NCBI GenBank assembly: GCA_003156235.1
Contig: PMGP01000449.1
Coordinates: 1-56,528 of the forward strand
Direction: 5' to 3'
DNA from: Acidobacteriaceae bacterium
GTDB taxonomy: Bacteria > Acidobacteriota > Terriglobia > Terriglobales > Acidobacteriaceae
DNA: 56,528 nucleotides
Shown: one piece after another, positions 23,947 to 33,188 of the stretch
Position numbering within the stretch: the stretch's first letter is position 1
Layout: the number at the start of each line of letters is the position of its first letter
The notes under the pieces: model-generated
The model's database searches: none
What the model saw: only the letters and a program-made list of their open reading frames with translations
Told to the model about the DNA's origin: nothing
Program-made: the position numbers and the translations under genes

Positions 23947-25293
23947 TCATTTCCGGGATGCGGCCTGAAAGAGCGCGTATTCCCGCTTGGCGTCGGCGGT
24001 GCGGCCGGAAAGCGTATAGAGATGCATCAGCCGGTAGTGGACAAGCTTATCGGGGTTGGGCTCCCGCTCTGCCGCGACCAGTATACGGATGGCAGCATCC
24101 TGATGGCCCAATTTCTGATCTGCCTCGGCCAGGTTCAGGCTGGCCCACTGGGGCGGAAGTTCGCTGCGCATCCGGGGCTCAAGAAAATCTTTTACCGCGG
24201 AGTATTGCTCCATGTGCAGCATGCACCGGCTCAGATGCGCAGCCGCCCGCTCATCCGCCGGATAAACAGCGAGTTGTTGACGGAACGCTTCTGCAGCCGC
24301 TTCCCACTCCTCCCGCTTCTCGCGCAGTAATCCAAGGCTGTAGCGGAGATCGGAGAGGTCGGGATGCTCGCGCATAAGGCGCTCATATTCCGCCGCTGCC
24401 TCATCCGCGTGACCCTGGTCGGCCAGCATATCCGCTTGAAACTGTTCCAGGTATGGCGAAGCGGGGAAACGCTCCTGGCAGACCTCGATCTGGCGCATGC
24501 CCTCTTCGGTGCTCAAAATCGATAGCAGGTAAAGTAGGGCTATGTCCTGCGGATGCTGCCGCCAGCGCTCCACGGCATCGGACCAACTCAGATCCGGCTG
24601 AAAATATGGCGAGAGCCGCGCCGCTTCAGGGAATGCGCTGCGCGCTCCCTCCGACCCTGCGGTCGAGGCTTCCCTCAGCGCTTGAAGAAACGGTTCCGAG
24701 CCTTGCGCTTTGCTCAACTTGCCGGCAAAAAACTGTCCGCTGAGCATATAAGATTTGCCCAGCTGCATGAGGGCCAGATCCGCCGGGTAGTCTTTACTGT
24801 CCAGTAACGCCTGGTAGACAACCGCGGATTCAACCGGCTCGTCGATATCCAGAAAGCATGGAGCTACCGCCGAGAGCACGCGAAGATTCTTCCTTTCCTC
24901 GCGAAATATTTTGCCCAGCATGGGTCTGGCGCCATCCACGTCGCCCATGGCGCATTTTTCCTCGGCCAGCAGCGCATAAGTCTCCGGAACATACCCCTGC
25001 TTCAGCGCCAGTGAGTAATAGCGCATGGCGTCCGCCGCCCGCCCTTGCATTTGCAGGCTGAGCCCCAGGCCGGTCAGTACTCCGGCAGATGATGGAGCCT
25101 GCGCGAGTGCCTTGCGATAGAACTGTTCGGCGGCGGAGTATTGGTTGGCCTCCATGGCCTCACGTGCGGATTGAAGCGCGGATTGCTGTTGGGCCTGCGT
25201 CGGGTTTGCGCTCGACGCAATCAACACCAGCAGAAGCGCCGCCGGAAGTTGCTTGCGGAATAAGAATGACAGTTGCAAATAATTTTCGCGCAT
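23947..25293 (-). CDS. secreted tetratricopeptide repeat protein
   Basis: A 448-residue protein beginning MRENYLQLSFLFRKQLPAA, with a signal peptide ending ANPTQAQQQ. The rest is a TPR array (EANQYSAAEQFYRKALAQAP, GLGLSLQMQGRAADAMRYYS, EWEAAAEAFRQQLAVYP). Likely a periplasmic scaffold. It sits between the receptor 1 gene (same strand, 114 bases downstream) and the divergent CRTAC1 gene; this receptor/TPR/CRTAC1 grouping is common in acidobacteria, but its joint role is unknown. Starts further upstream (to 25344) are possible but lengthen an otherwise good signal sequence. Confidence 0.85.
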   Translation of the reverse strand: MRENYLQLSFLFRKQLPAALLLVLIASSANPTQAQQQSALQSAREAMEANQYSAAEQFYRKALAQAPSSAGVLTGLGLSLQMQGRAADAMRYYSLALKQGYVPETYALLAEEKCAMGDVDGARPMLGKIFREERKNLRVLSAVAPCFLDIDEPVESAVVYQALLDSKDYPADLALMQLGKSYMLSGQFFAGKLSKAQGSEPFLQALREASTAGSEGARSAFPEAARLSPYFQPDLSWSDAVERWRQHPQDIALLYLLSILSTEEGMRQIEVCQERFPASPYLEQFQADMLADQGHADEAAAEYERLMREHPDLSDLRYSLGLLREKREEWEAAAEAFRQQLAVYPADERAAAHLSRCMLHMEQYSAVKDFLEPRMRSELPPQWASLNLAEADQKLGHQDAAIRILVAAEREPNPDKLVHYRLMHLYTLSGRTADAKREYALFQAASRK

Positions 25294-25527
25294 AACGGCC
25301 AGTCTCACCCCGGCTCTTCGGGCATGTCTGTAGAACCCGCGCATGGAATGTTTCCTTCAAAAAGGCGGGAGTGAAGAACCCTCCATAGCTTCCTCCGGGG
25401 GGCCTGTGTTGTCAAGCAGAACGAAGTGAACTGCGGCCTTCCGCTTCAAGACGCTCCACTCCCGGCGCGTATGATAATCTTCGTTTGATGAGTTTCGGTG
25501 CGGCGTTGAGCGGCATGGGTGAGACGA

Positions 25528-27276
25528 ATGAAGCAGTCGCGGCGGGCATTTTTGTTGAGCACGTTGAATGCCGCCGCGGCCACGGCATTGGCGCAAGGCG
25601 TCGTCGCGCACAAAAACGCCGCTTTGCCGCGGGGCAAGAGATCCGGCTTGCCCTACAACGCCCATTTTGTCGAAGTGGCGCGAAAAGCTGGAATTGATCA
25701 CCCGGTTCTCTACGGCTCCCAAAATCCCAAGAACTACATTCTCGAATCGATTGGCTGCGGATGCGCCTTTCTGGATTACGACAACGACGGCTGGGTCGAT
25801 ATTCTGGTGCTGGGCGGGAACAGGTTCGCAGACCCTGAACCTGGCGTCACCAACCGTCTTTACCATAACAATCGCGATGGCACGTTTCGCGACGTCACCA
25901 TCGAAGCCGGACTTACCAAGACCGGCTGGGCCAGCGGCGTATGCGTCGGCGATTATAACAACGATGGTTTCGACGATATCTTCCTGACTTATTGGGGGCA
26001 AAACGTACTCTATCGCAACAACGGGAACGGAACTTTCACCGACGTAACGCGCGAGGCCGGATTGCTGGGTCCTGCGACTCGCTACGGGACCGGATGCGCG
26101 TTCCTGGATTACAACCGGGATGGACATCTCGACCTGTTTGTATCCAATTACGTGGGCTTCGACTATGGCACGACGCCACGTCCGGGAGAAAAATCTTACT
26201 GCTACTTTCTTAACCTGCCTGTCAATTGCGGACCTCGCGGCTTGCCTTTCGGCCAGCACAGCCTCTATCGCAATAACGGCAACGGAACATTCACCGACGT
26301 GAGTCAGGCGGCGGGAATCTCCAACGCGCGCAGCAACTACGGCCTCACCGTGGTGGCCGGCGATTTCGACGACGATGGATGGCCGGACATCTATGTGGCC
26401 TGCGACTCCAGCCCCAGCCTGCTGTTCATGAACAACCACGATGGCACATTCAGCGAGGAAGGCGGAGTGCGCGGCGTTGCATATAGCGAGGATGGCCAGG
26501 AGCAGGCAGGCATGGGATTAGCCGTCGCCGACTACGACGGCAGCGGCCATCTGGGTATTTTCAAGACAAACTTCGGAGGCGACCTTCCCGTGCTCTACCG
26601 GAATCTTGGCAAGGCGGTCTTCGAAGATGCCACGCGCGAAAGCGGCCTGGCGGTGGACAACCGTTTCGTCTGCTGGGGAACGGGCCTTGAGGACTTCGAC
26701 AATGATGGATGGCCGGATATTCCCATCGCCACAGGCCATATTTATCCCGAACTCGAAAGCCGCTATCCCGATTCTCCTTACAAGAGTCCGCTCCTGCTTT
26801 ATCGCAACCTGGGCCACGGCCATTTTGAGGAGTTATTTGATGAAGCCGGCACTGCCATTCTGGAGCCGCATTCCAGCAGAGGAATGGCCTTTGGGGATTT
26901 CGACAACGATGGCGACATCGATATACTCGTGGTGAATCTGGGCGAGCCGCCCTCGCTGTTCAGGAACGACGTCCCTGGAAAAAATCACTGGATCAAAATA
27001 AGGCTGGAGGGCACAGTCTCCAATCGCTCGGCAATTGGCGCGCGCATCGAAGTTCTAGCGGGGGGAGCCAAGCAGATGAAGGAGCTGCAAAGCCAGTCCA
27101 GTTTTCTCTCTTGCAATGATTTCCGGCTTCATTTCGGATTGAGCGGCGCGCTGTTGGCCGATGTCTCCGTTCGCTGGCCAAACGGCAAGCGTCAGTCCCT
27201 GACCGCGCTCAAGGCGGATCAGCTATACACCATCAGGGAAGGCGCGGGCATTGTTGCCAATCGCGGCTGGAAATGA
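25528..27276 (+). CDS. secreted CRTAC1-type protein (FG-GAP/VCBS repeats, ASPIC/UnbV C-terminus)
   Basis: A 582-residue protein starting MKQSRRAFLLSTLN, a twin-arginine-type signal. The body repeats a calcium-binding FG-GAP/VCBS pattern about seven times (FLDYDNDGWVDILVLGG, GDYNNDGFDDIFLTYWG, GDFDDDGWPDIYVACD), predicting a seven-bladed beta-propeller. The last ~70 residues (GARIEVLAGGAKQMKELQ, VRWPNGKRQSL) form an ASPIC/UnbV domain. These proteins are extracytoplasmic; biochemical roles are mostly unknown. It is transcribed away from the TPR gene and ends six bases from the convergent anti-sigma gene. Confidence 0.9.
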   Translation: MKQSRRAFLLSTLNAAAATALAQGVVAHKNAALPRGKRSGLPYNAHFVEVARKAGIDHPVLYGSQNPKNYILESIGCGCAFLDYDNDGWVDILVLGGNRFADPEPGVTNRLYHNNRDGTFRDVTIEAGLTKTGWASGVCVGDYNNDGFDDIFLTYWGQNVLYRNNGNGTFTDVTREAGLLGPATRYGTGCAFLDYNRDGHLDLFVSNYVGFDYGTTPRPGEKSYCYFLNLPVNCGPRGLPFGQHSLYRNNGNGTFTDVSQAAGISNARSNYGLTVVAGDFDDDGWPDIYVACDSSPSLLFMNNHDGTFSEEGGVRGVAYSEDGQEQAGMGLAVADYDGSGHLGIFKTNFGGDLPVLYRNLGKAVFEDATRESGLAVDNRFVCWGTGLEDFDNDGWPDIPIATGHIYPELESRYPDSPYKSPLLLYRNLGHGHFEELFDEAGTAILEPHSSRGMAFGDFDNDGDIDILVVNLGEPPSLFRNDVPGKNHWIKIRLEGTVSNRSAIGARIEVLAGGAKQMKELQSQSSFLSCNDFRLHFGLSGALLADVSVRWPNGKRQSLTALKADQLYTIREGAGIVANRGWK

Positions 27277-27282
27277 CCGCCG

Positions 27283-28578
27283 CTACGGATGATTCGCTTC
27301 TTTTCTCAGCAATGCGTAAAGAAGCGGCTTTCCGGTTGGCTTCCGGCTGCCGCCATGCGGCTCCACGGTCACAAAGACCGCATCGATCTCCGCCAACTGT
27401 TTCGGATCATCAGACCGCAGCACCCAGCGGCGATTTGATTCGCTATCCATGTACAGAATGCCAAGATTCATGGGATGGGATTGCCCGTTCGGCTGGAAAT
27501 CTTTCTGCCCCCAAACCTGGAATACGCTGGCGTTTTTGACCCCCGGCTGGTGATCGAGGTCAAAGGCGTAAAACACCAGCGACTTGCTTTGCGTATAGAA
27601 CACACGGCCGAAAGGCTTGCGGGCGTGGCTGTTGCTATCCACATCGAAGACGTCGGCAATATAGAGCTTTCGCGCACCCATCAGCTCGCGAATATCGCGG
27701 TCCGAGGTCAGGTATTGTGCATCGTCCTTGAGGCGCCGCTCCTGATCCTGATTAGTTGCGCGCAGTTCCGTCAGCTCCGATTCCAGCGAAGACGTACGCA
27801 GAGAATAGCTGTCATGATCTGCACGTAGGCTGGAGTAATCAGCCTGCATGGTTTGGTACGCGCTTTCGCTGTCCGAGAGCCGCTTGGCAAGCTGGTTGCG
27901 TTCCCCGGCTAGCTGTTGAAGATCCGCTTCCCGCTTGCCGTTTCCGCTTCCGAGTTCGTTCACCTTCTCATTCGCAACGATCAACGCTGCGCGAAGCTGC
28001 GCAATCTCCTGGCGCTCATTCGAGATTTGTTTATCGAGATCCGAAATCTGCTCAGTTTGCGCGGCTGGAAAATCCGCAGACTCCTGCCTTTCCGGAACGG
28101 GATTTTGCTCTCGCTGGACCAGATTCGCGGATTGCCTCGGCGACACGAGATTTTTCCGTTCTCCCATCTGATACGCGCTCAATGTCAACGCGATGATCGC
28201 GCATGCCGCCAGAGAGGCTATCGCCAGCCGTCCTCCCGTAATCGACGGCATTAAGCTCCAGCCACGGCGCATCCTGCTTGTCTTGAAGGACAAGACTTGT
28301 TGTGTTCGCTGGTTGCGAATCGCCGTGGAGATATCTGCCCACGCTTTGCGGTTATCCCATCTCTGGGCTTCTTCCGTCAACGCATAGGCTTCCGGCAAGA
28401 AGGCCACGCCCTCTTTGCCGATCGCGGAGTATTGATGGTAGATTTCCCGGCACGCGCCGCAAATCTTTAGATGCTGCTCCAGTTCCAATTTTTCCCCGGC
28501 GCTGAGCGAGTCGGCCTGTGCCAGAGCGCAGAGCATCGTGAATTTCTCGTGATCGACGGGCCCTTCAGTTCTTTTCAT
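27283..28578 (-). CDS. membrane anti-sigma factor with zinc-finger N-terminus
   Basis: A 431-residue protein. The N-terminus has the anti-sigma zinc-binding arrangement HLKICGAC (H-x3-C-x2-C). A single membrane segment lies near residue 130 (AIASLAACAIIALTLSAY), followed by a long heptad-rich coiled coil (about residues 165-280), and a C-terminal RskA-like sensor domain (VFQVWGQKDFQPNG, FVTVEPHGGS). The start at 28578 overlaps the sigma factor stop by 14 bases, so the pair is co-translated. It should hold the ECF sigma factor inactive until an envelope signal is sensed. The coiled-coil insertion is longer than usual. Confidence 0.88.
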   Translation of the reverse strand: MKRTEGPVDHEKFTMLCALAQADSLSAGEKLELEQHLKICGACREIYHQYSAIGKEGVAFLPEAYALTEEAQRWDNRKAWADISTAIRNQRTQQVLSFKTSRMRRGWSLMPSITGGRLAIASLAACAIIALTLSAYQMGERKNLVSPRQSANLVQREQNPVPERQESADFPAAQTEQISDLDKQISNERQEIAQLRAALIVANEKVNELGSGNGKREADLQQLAGERNQLAKRLSDSESAYQTMQADYSSLRADHDSYSLRTSSLESELTELRATNQDQERRLKDDAQYLTSDRDIRELMGARKLYIADVFDVDSNSHARKPFGRVFYTQSKSLVFYAFDLDHQPGVKNASVFQVWGQKDFQPNGQSHPMNLGILYMDSESNRRWVLRSDDPKQLAEIDAVFVTVEPHGGSRKPTGKPLLYALLRKEANHP

Positions 28579-29302
28579 GTCGATGATTCCGTAGCCTTTC
28601 AACCACCGCGCTGTGGCGCAGCCGTTCGAGACCCCGATAAAAATGGTGACGTACATTCCCGAGGGGTTCATGAAGACGTTCACTGATTTCTCTCAGCTCC
28701 AGGTCTTCAAAATAGAACAATTTCAACGTTTCGCGCTGGCTCTCCGTCAATTCCTCGAATGCACATTGTAGGAGGTCGAAGTCAAGTTTCGCTCCAATCT
28801 CCCGTTCCACATCTGCCTTCCCCACCAGTGTACCGTCCAACCCGTCCGATTCAATATCCGTGCGGAGATAGAACCCCCTGCGCGAAAGGTGCATTTTCCT
28901 ATCGCGCGCCCGGCTATAGGCAACCTGAACAATCCACACCTTCGCGCTGCCACGGGTCGGTTCGAAAGACAATGCCTTTCGATAGATATACATGAAACAT
29001 TCCTGGACAATCTCCTCTGCCTCGCCGGCATCATGCAAGATGCGCAGCGCGATACTGTATACCAGCCTGGAGTGCCGGTTGAACAGTATATGCAAGGCAT
29101 CCGAATCCTCGGCGCGCAACAGCGCCATGAGCTTTTCATCGCTCAGATCCGGTACCTCAACAGGCCGGGTAACTGTATCCAGAGAGTTTTGCAGTGTATC
29201 CTGCATTTTTTCAATTCTTCGCACCGGGAGATATTCCAGCATCCCCGACAGTGCGATTCCTCTCACCGTATCTACGTCAGTGGCCAAAGAGAAAAACCTC
29301 AC
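28565..29302 (-). CDS. ECF-type RNA polymerase sigma factor
   Basis: Up to 245 residues. Region 2 is seen in ALHILFNRHSRLVYSIALRILHDAGEAEEIVQECF in two parts, and region 4 in LTESQRETLKLFYFEDLELREISERL with a helix-turn-helix. The internal ATG at 29206 (MQDTLQ) is an equally good start; the additional upstream residues are not family-like. It is divergent from receptor 2 (29425) and co-transcribed with its anti-sigma partner, so the receptor genes nearby are natural targets. Confidence 0.88.
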   Translation of the reverse strand: MRFFSLATDVDTVRGIALSGMLEYLPVRRIEKMQDTLQNSLDTVTRPVEVPDLSDEKLMALLRAEDSDALHILFNRHSRLVYSIALRILHDAGEAEEIVQECFMYIYRKALSFEPTRGSAKVWIVQVAYSRARDRKMHLSRRGFYLRTDIESDGLDGTLVGKADVEREIGAKLDFDLLQCAFEELTESQRETLKLFYFEDLELREISERLHEPLGNVRHHFYRGLERLRHSAVVERLRNHRHEKN

Positions 29303-29424
29303 GACAGCAAACTATACGCCAGCCAATAGAAGATAATCCAGGAAATAGTGGCCTCCGCCAGACCAAAAGATTGTTTATGTTCGGTGGTACAAATCTGCCG
29401 GCTGTGCCGTATGTATAATGGCTA

Positions 29425-32400
29425 TTGCCAAATCGGTTGATTTCTTGTCTCCAGCACTTTGGCTCATTACGACTTAGAGCCGCTTGTAAGCCTTTCGGGG
29501 GAGTAGTGCAAAACGGCGCCTCAGAACGGACTGGAAGGGCAACGCGCAGAGAGCTTGCCGCACTCCTGCTCCTGATGCTTTCTCCATTGATGATGCGGGG
29601 GCAATCAACCACCGCCTCCCTCACAGGAAGAATCAGCGACTCGCACAGGGCGGTTATCAGCACAGCCACAGTGCAAGTGATTAACACCAGCACTGGGATT
29701 CATTATCATGGCCTCACCAATGAGGCAGGCATATACTACGTCTCCGATCTGCCTCCGGGCGGGTACCGCATCGAGGTTGAGAAACTTGGGTTCATCGCGG
29801 TCATCGAATCCGGGATCATCCTTCACGTGCAGGACGCTCTCGAAGTGAATTTTGAAATGGAGCTCGGCTCCGCGTCGGAAAGCGTGACGGTGGCAGGCAG
29901 CGCGCCGAGCCTTGATACGGAATCTTCAAGCCTGGGCACCGTGGTTGAAAGTCGCGAAGCCAACGAGCTGCCCCTCAACGGACGCAACGTCTTCAACCTC
30001 ATCGCCCTCGCTCCTTCCGTCATTCCGCAAGGCAGCGCAACGGGAACGCCGGTGGGGGTAAACCCGTTTGGGTGGGGCAACTACCAGGTGAGCGGCGCTT
30101 TCGGCAATCAAAGCGTCGAGTATCTCGACGGGCAGCCTCTTAACATCACCTACATCAATCTGCCTATATTGATTCCCATCCAGGATTCGATTCAGGAGTT
30201 TAAAGTCCATACCGGCAACCTGCCCGCCGAGTGGGGCCGGTTCGCGGGCGGCGTTATCAACCTGAGCACCAAGGGCGGCACTCAGTCTTTGCGCGGCGAA
30301 CTTTACGAGTACCTGCGCAATCGAGTCTTCAACGCCAACGACTTCTTCCTCAAGCAAGCGGGTAAACCGCGGCCGCCTTGGGTGCAGAATCAGTTTGGAG
30401 CCGAAGTGGGAGGCCCGCTGAATCTCCACCCCTGCTGCCAGGCGAATCGAACCTTTTGGTTCGCAAATTGGGAGGGATTCAGGCTGCGCACCGGCACTCC
30501 CTTCACCGCTACGGTTCCAACCGAAACGGAGCGCGGAGGGAATTTTGCGGCGCTTGGTATGGCAATCATGGACCCGTGCGCAGGCAGCGTGCTGAATGCC
30601 CAAGGCGCCTGTCCCGCGAGCACTTCCGCGCCGTCGGCATTTCAAACTAATCTCATACCGCCGAATCGCATCAACCCGACATCCAACGCGCTTCTTTATC
30701 TTTGGCCGCTTCCCAACGCGCAGGGGACGATCACGCGTTCTGGAACCCTCAATAACTTCAATACCGTCGCCAACACAGGTGGAAATCAAAATCAGGTGGT
30801 TGGTCGCATGGATCGGGATATCACCGGAAAGCAGAAGCTCTTTGCCCGGTTCAGCTACTGGAATGTGCTCGATTTGCCCATCGACCCGCTGCACAACGGA
30901 CTGTGCGAGGATCGATGCCTGGAGAACTACGCAACCAAAGCTATGGCCGCGGGATACAACTACAGCATCAGTTCGATGACCATTTTCGACTTCAATGCCG
31001 GCATCAGCATTTTTTCCTATCTTCGATCTCCCACCAATGCAAACTTCGATCTGACTTCAATCGGATGGCCCGCCGCCTACAATGCGGCCATTCCCTCTAT
31101 CATGCGCACGCCCCCGACGCCGTGCGTCGCTGGCTTCGCCGATAACATCATGTGCTCCCAGGGGCAGAGCTTTATCAAGGATCGCAATACTCAATACAAT
31201 CTCTCTCCAAGCCTCACTATGGTGCGAGGCCGAAATCTATACCACATGGGCCTTCAACTGGAAACGAGCTACGATGACGCAGCGCAAACGAATATTGCCA
31301 GTGGGGCCTTCGACTTCTGCGGAGTTGGCGAACCTTGCTTTACCGGCGAGCCCATGGCCGATTTCTTATTGGGCTACGCTGACAATTTCAGCAATGTCAA
31401 CAACCATTATTCCGCTCAGGTGGTCGTTCCCGCATTCACCGCTGGCAAGCAGGTATATCGCGCGCTTTACTTCAACGACACATGGCGCGTAACCAATGCG
31501 CTTTCCCTGAATCTGGGACTCCGCTATGAGCTTCAAGGGCCGTGGTCCGAACGCCATAACCGCCTCTCCTATTTCGACCCCGGCGCAATAAGCTACATCA
31601 ATCAGTTTCTGCCGGCGGGATCTTCCCCTGTGATGGGAGACGCGTTTCTGGTTTCTTCAGGCCAGCGAAATAACATGCCCCTTGCCAAAGACAATATGTC
31701 GCCGCGCTTTGGCATTGCCTACAGCCTGTCTTCCACTACGGTAGTGCGCAGCGGATATGGAATTTTATGGATACCGGACTATATGTCGTACGCCTTGAAT
31801 CCCAGTAACGATATGGTGAATGCGGCTAGTACGACTTACACGGGAACGGTGGATGGAATCCATCCCTATAACACCATTTCCCTTCCTTTTCCAAAGGGAA
31901 TTTCCCCGCCGCCCGGTACTTCGCTCGGAACCGAGGGCACGCAACAGTTTCTTACCCAGGTGGTGCAATCGATCATCGAGGTTGACCGCGGCAACCACCC
32001 CCACGGATATATCCAGCAATGGAACCTAAGCATAGAGCAGCAATTGCCTGCGAAGTTCTCTTTTGTAGCAGCCTACGTAGGATCAAGGGGAACTCATCTG
32101 GCCCAATATTCACAGCAGATTAATCAGATTCCAGACAGCTTCTTCTCCGCGGCGGCGGCTCAGTTTACACAAGGGGGACGAGCTGCTGTCGCGCTGCTGA
32201 ATCTAACGCCGAATCCATTCTTTGTGAACGGAACAGCGCTGGCCCTTACGGCTCCCACCACGACAGCAGGGCAGCTCCTCAGGCCTTTTCCCCAATACAC
32301 CAGCGTGGAACTCGCGGGCCAGGGATCGTTTGACAGCATCTATCACTCATTCCAACTTACCGTGCAAAAGCGCTTTTCGGAGGGAGGCTCGCTTCTGGCA

Positions 32401-33105
32401 GCCTATACGAACTCGAAATTGATCAGCAATACGGATACCCTGACCGCCTGGCTTGAAAACGGCGTAGGACTGATACAGGATAACAACAACCTGCGGGGAG
32501 AGCGCTCGTTGTCCTCGCAAGATGTGCCCCAACGTTTGGTAGTCAGTTACGCAGTGGACCTTCCCTTCGGACAAGATAAGCATTTCCTGACCAATATTGG
32601 CCCCACTATGAATAAAATCATCGGAAACTGGGGCATTGATGGGGTAACTTCATTTCAACGCGGGTTCCCGTTAGTATTCAGCAGCGGCCAGGTAAATGAC
32701 GTAACTCTGTTCGGAGCAGGCTCGCGTCCGAACCTGCTGCCCTCCTGCCGCAAGTCCTCCTCCGCCAGCGGGAACGATCGTATTCAGGGCTGGTTCAATG
32801 AGGCCTGTTTCGCCGCGCCGTCCGACTTTACCTTTGGGACGGAGCCACGAGTCGATCCGACCTTGCGCTCCGATGGCGTGGATAATTTTGATGTGGCCGC
32901 GTTCAAGAAAATCTTGTTTGGTATGCAAGAGCGCCGCGGCTTCGAATTCCGCGTGGAGGTTTTCAACTTATTCAACCACAAACAGTTTGCACCGCCTAAC
33001 ACAACATGCTGTACGAGTAATAACGGCGACTTTGGCGTGGTCACCAGCACAGACCCCGGGACCAATCCGCGACTTATACAGTTCGCCTCGAAATTGTTTT
33101 TCTAA
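29425..33105 (+). CDS. Oar-like TonB-dependent outer-membrane receptor 2
   Basis: A 1226-residue receptor. The first 60 residues are long for a signal sequence; a GTG start at 29506 just after GGGGGAG would leave a normal one ending LSPLMMRGQ. Next come the carboxypeptidase-regulatory-like domain (ASLTGRISDSHRAVISTATV), plug (ELPLNGRNVFNLIALAPS) and barrel ending KLFF. It resembles receptor 1 throughout (EYLDGQPLNI, YINLPILIP, TPPT and DRNTQY segments), indicating a duplication. It lies 122 bases from the divergent ECF sigma gene and converges with a membrane regulator gene. Confidence 0.9.
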   Translation: MPNRLISCLQHFGSLRLRAACKPFGGVVQNGASERTGRATRRELAALLLLMLSPLMMRGQSTTASLTGRISDSHRAVISTATVQVINTSTGIHYHGLTNEAGIYYVSDLPPGGYRIEVEKLGFIAVIESGIILHVQDALEVNFEMELGSASESVTVAGSAPSLDTESSSLGTVVESREANELPLNGRNVFNLIALAPSVIPQGSATGTPVGVNPFGWGNYQVSGAFGNQSVEYLDGQPLNITYINLPILIPIQDSIQEFKVHTGNLPAEWGRFAGGVINLSTKGGTQSLRGELYEYLRNRVFNANDFFLKQAGKPRPPWVQNQFGAEVGGPLNLHPCCQANRTFWFANWEGFRLRTGTPFTATVPTETERGGNFAALGMAIMDPCAGSVLNAQGACPASTSAPSAFQTNLIPPNRINPTSNALLYLWPLPNAQGTITRSGTLNNFNTVANTGGNQNQVVGRMDRDITGKQKLFARFSYWNVLDLPIDPLHNGLCEDRCLENYATKAMAAGYNYSISSMTIFDFNAGISIFSYLRSPTNANFDLTSIGWPAAYNAAIPSIMRTPPTPCVAGFADNIMCSQGQSFIKDRNTQYNLSPSLTMVRGRNLYHMGLQLETSYDDAAQTNIASGAFDFCGVGEPCFTGEPMADFLLGYADNFSNVNNHYSAQVVVPAFTAGKQVYRALYFNDTWRVTNALSLNLGLRYELQGPWSERHNRLSYFDPGAISYINQFLPAGSSPVMGDAFLVSSGQRNNMPLAKDNMSPRFGIAYSLSSTTVVRSGYGILWIPDYMSYALNPSNDMVNAASTTYTGTVDGIHPYNTISLPFPKGISPPPGTSLGTEGTQQFLTQVVQSIIEVDRGNHPHGYIQQWNLSIEQQLPAKFSFVAAYVGSRGTHLAQYSQQINQIPDSFFSAAAAQFTQGGRAAVALLNLTPNPFFVNGTALALTAPTTTAGQLLRPFPQYTSVELAGQGSFDSIYHSFQLTVQKRFSEGGSLLAAYTNSKLISNTDTLTAWLENGVGLIQDNNNLRGERSLSSQDVPQRLVVSYAVDLPFGQDKHFLTNIGPTMNKIIGNWGIDGVTSFQRGFPLVFSSGQVNDVTLFGAGSRPNLLPSCRKSSSASGNDRIQGWFNEACFAAPSDFTFGTEPRVDPTLRSDGVDNFDVAAFKKILFGMQERRGFEFRVEVFNLFNHKQFAPPNTTCCTSNNGDFGVVTSTDPGTNPRLIQFASKLFF

Positions 33106-33188
33106 TAGCTGCGGGTATTTTGCTGAAGGACAACTGAAAACCACGCCTCACAAGATAAGCTTCGCGCGACACACACATCGAATCGCCG

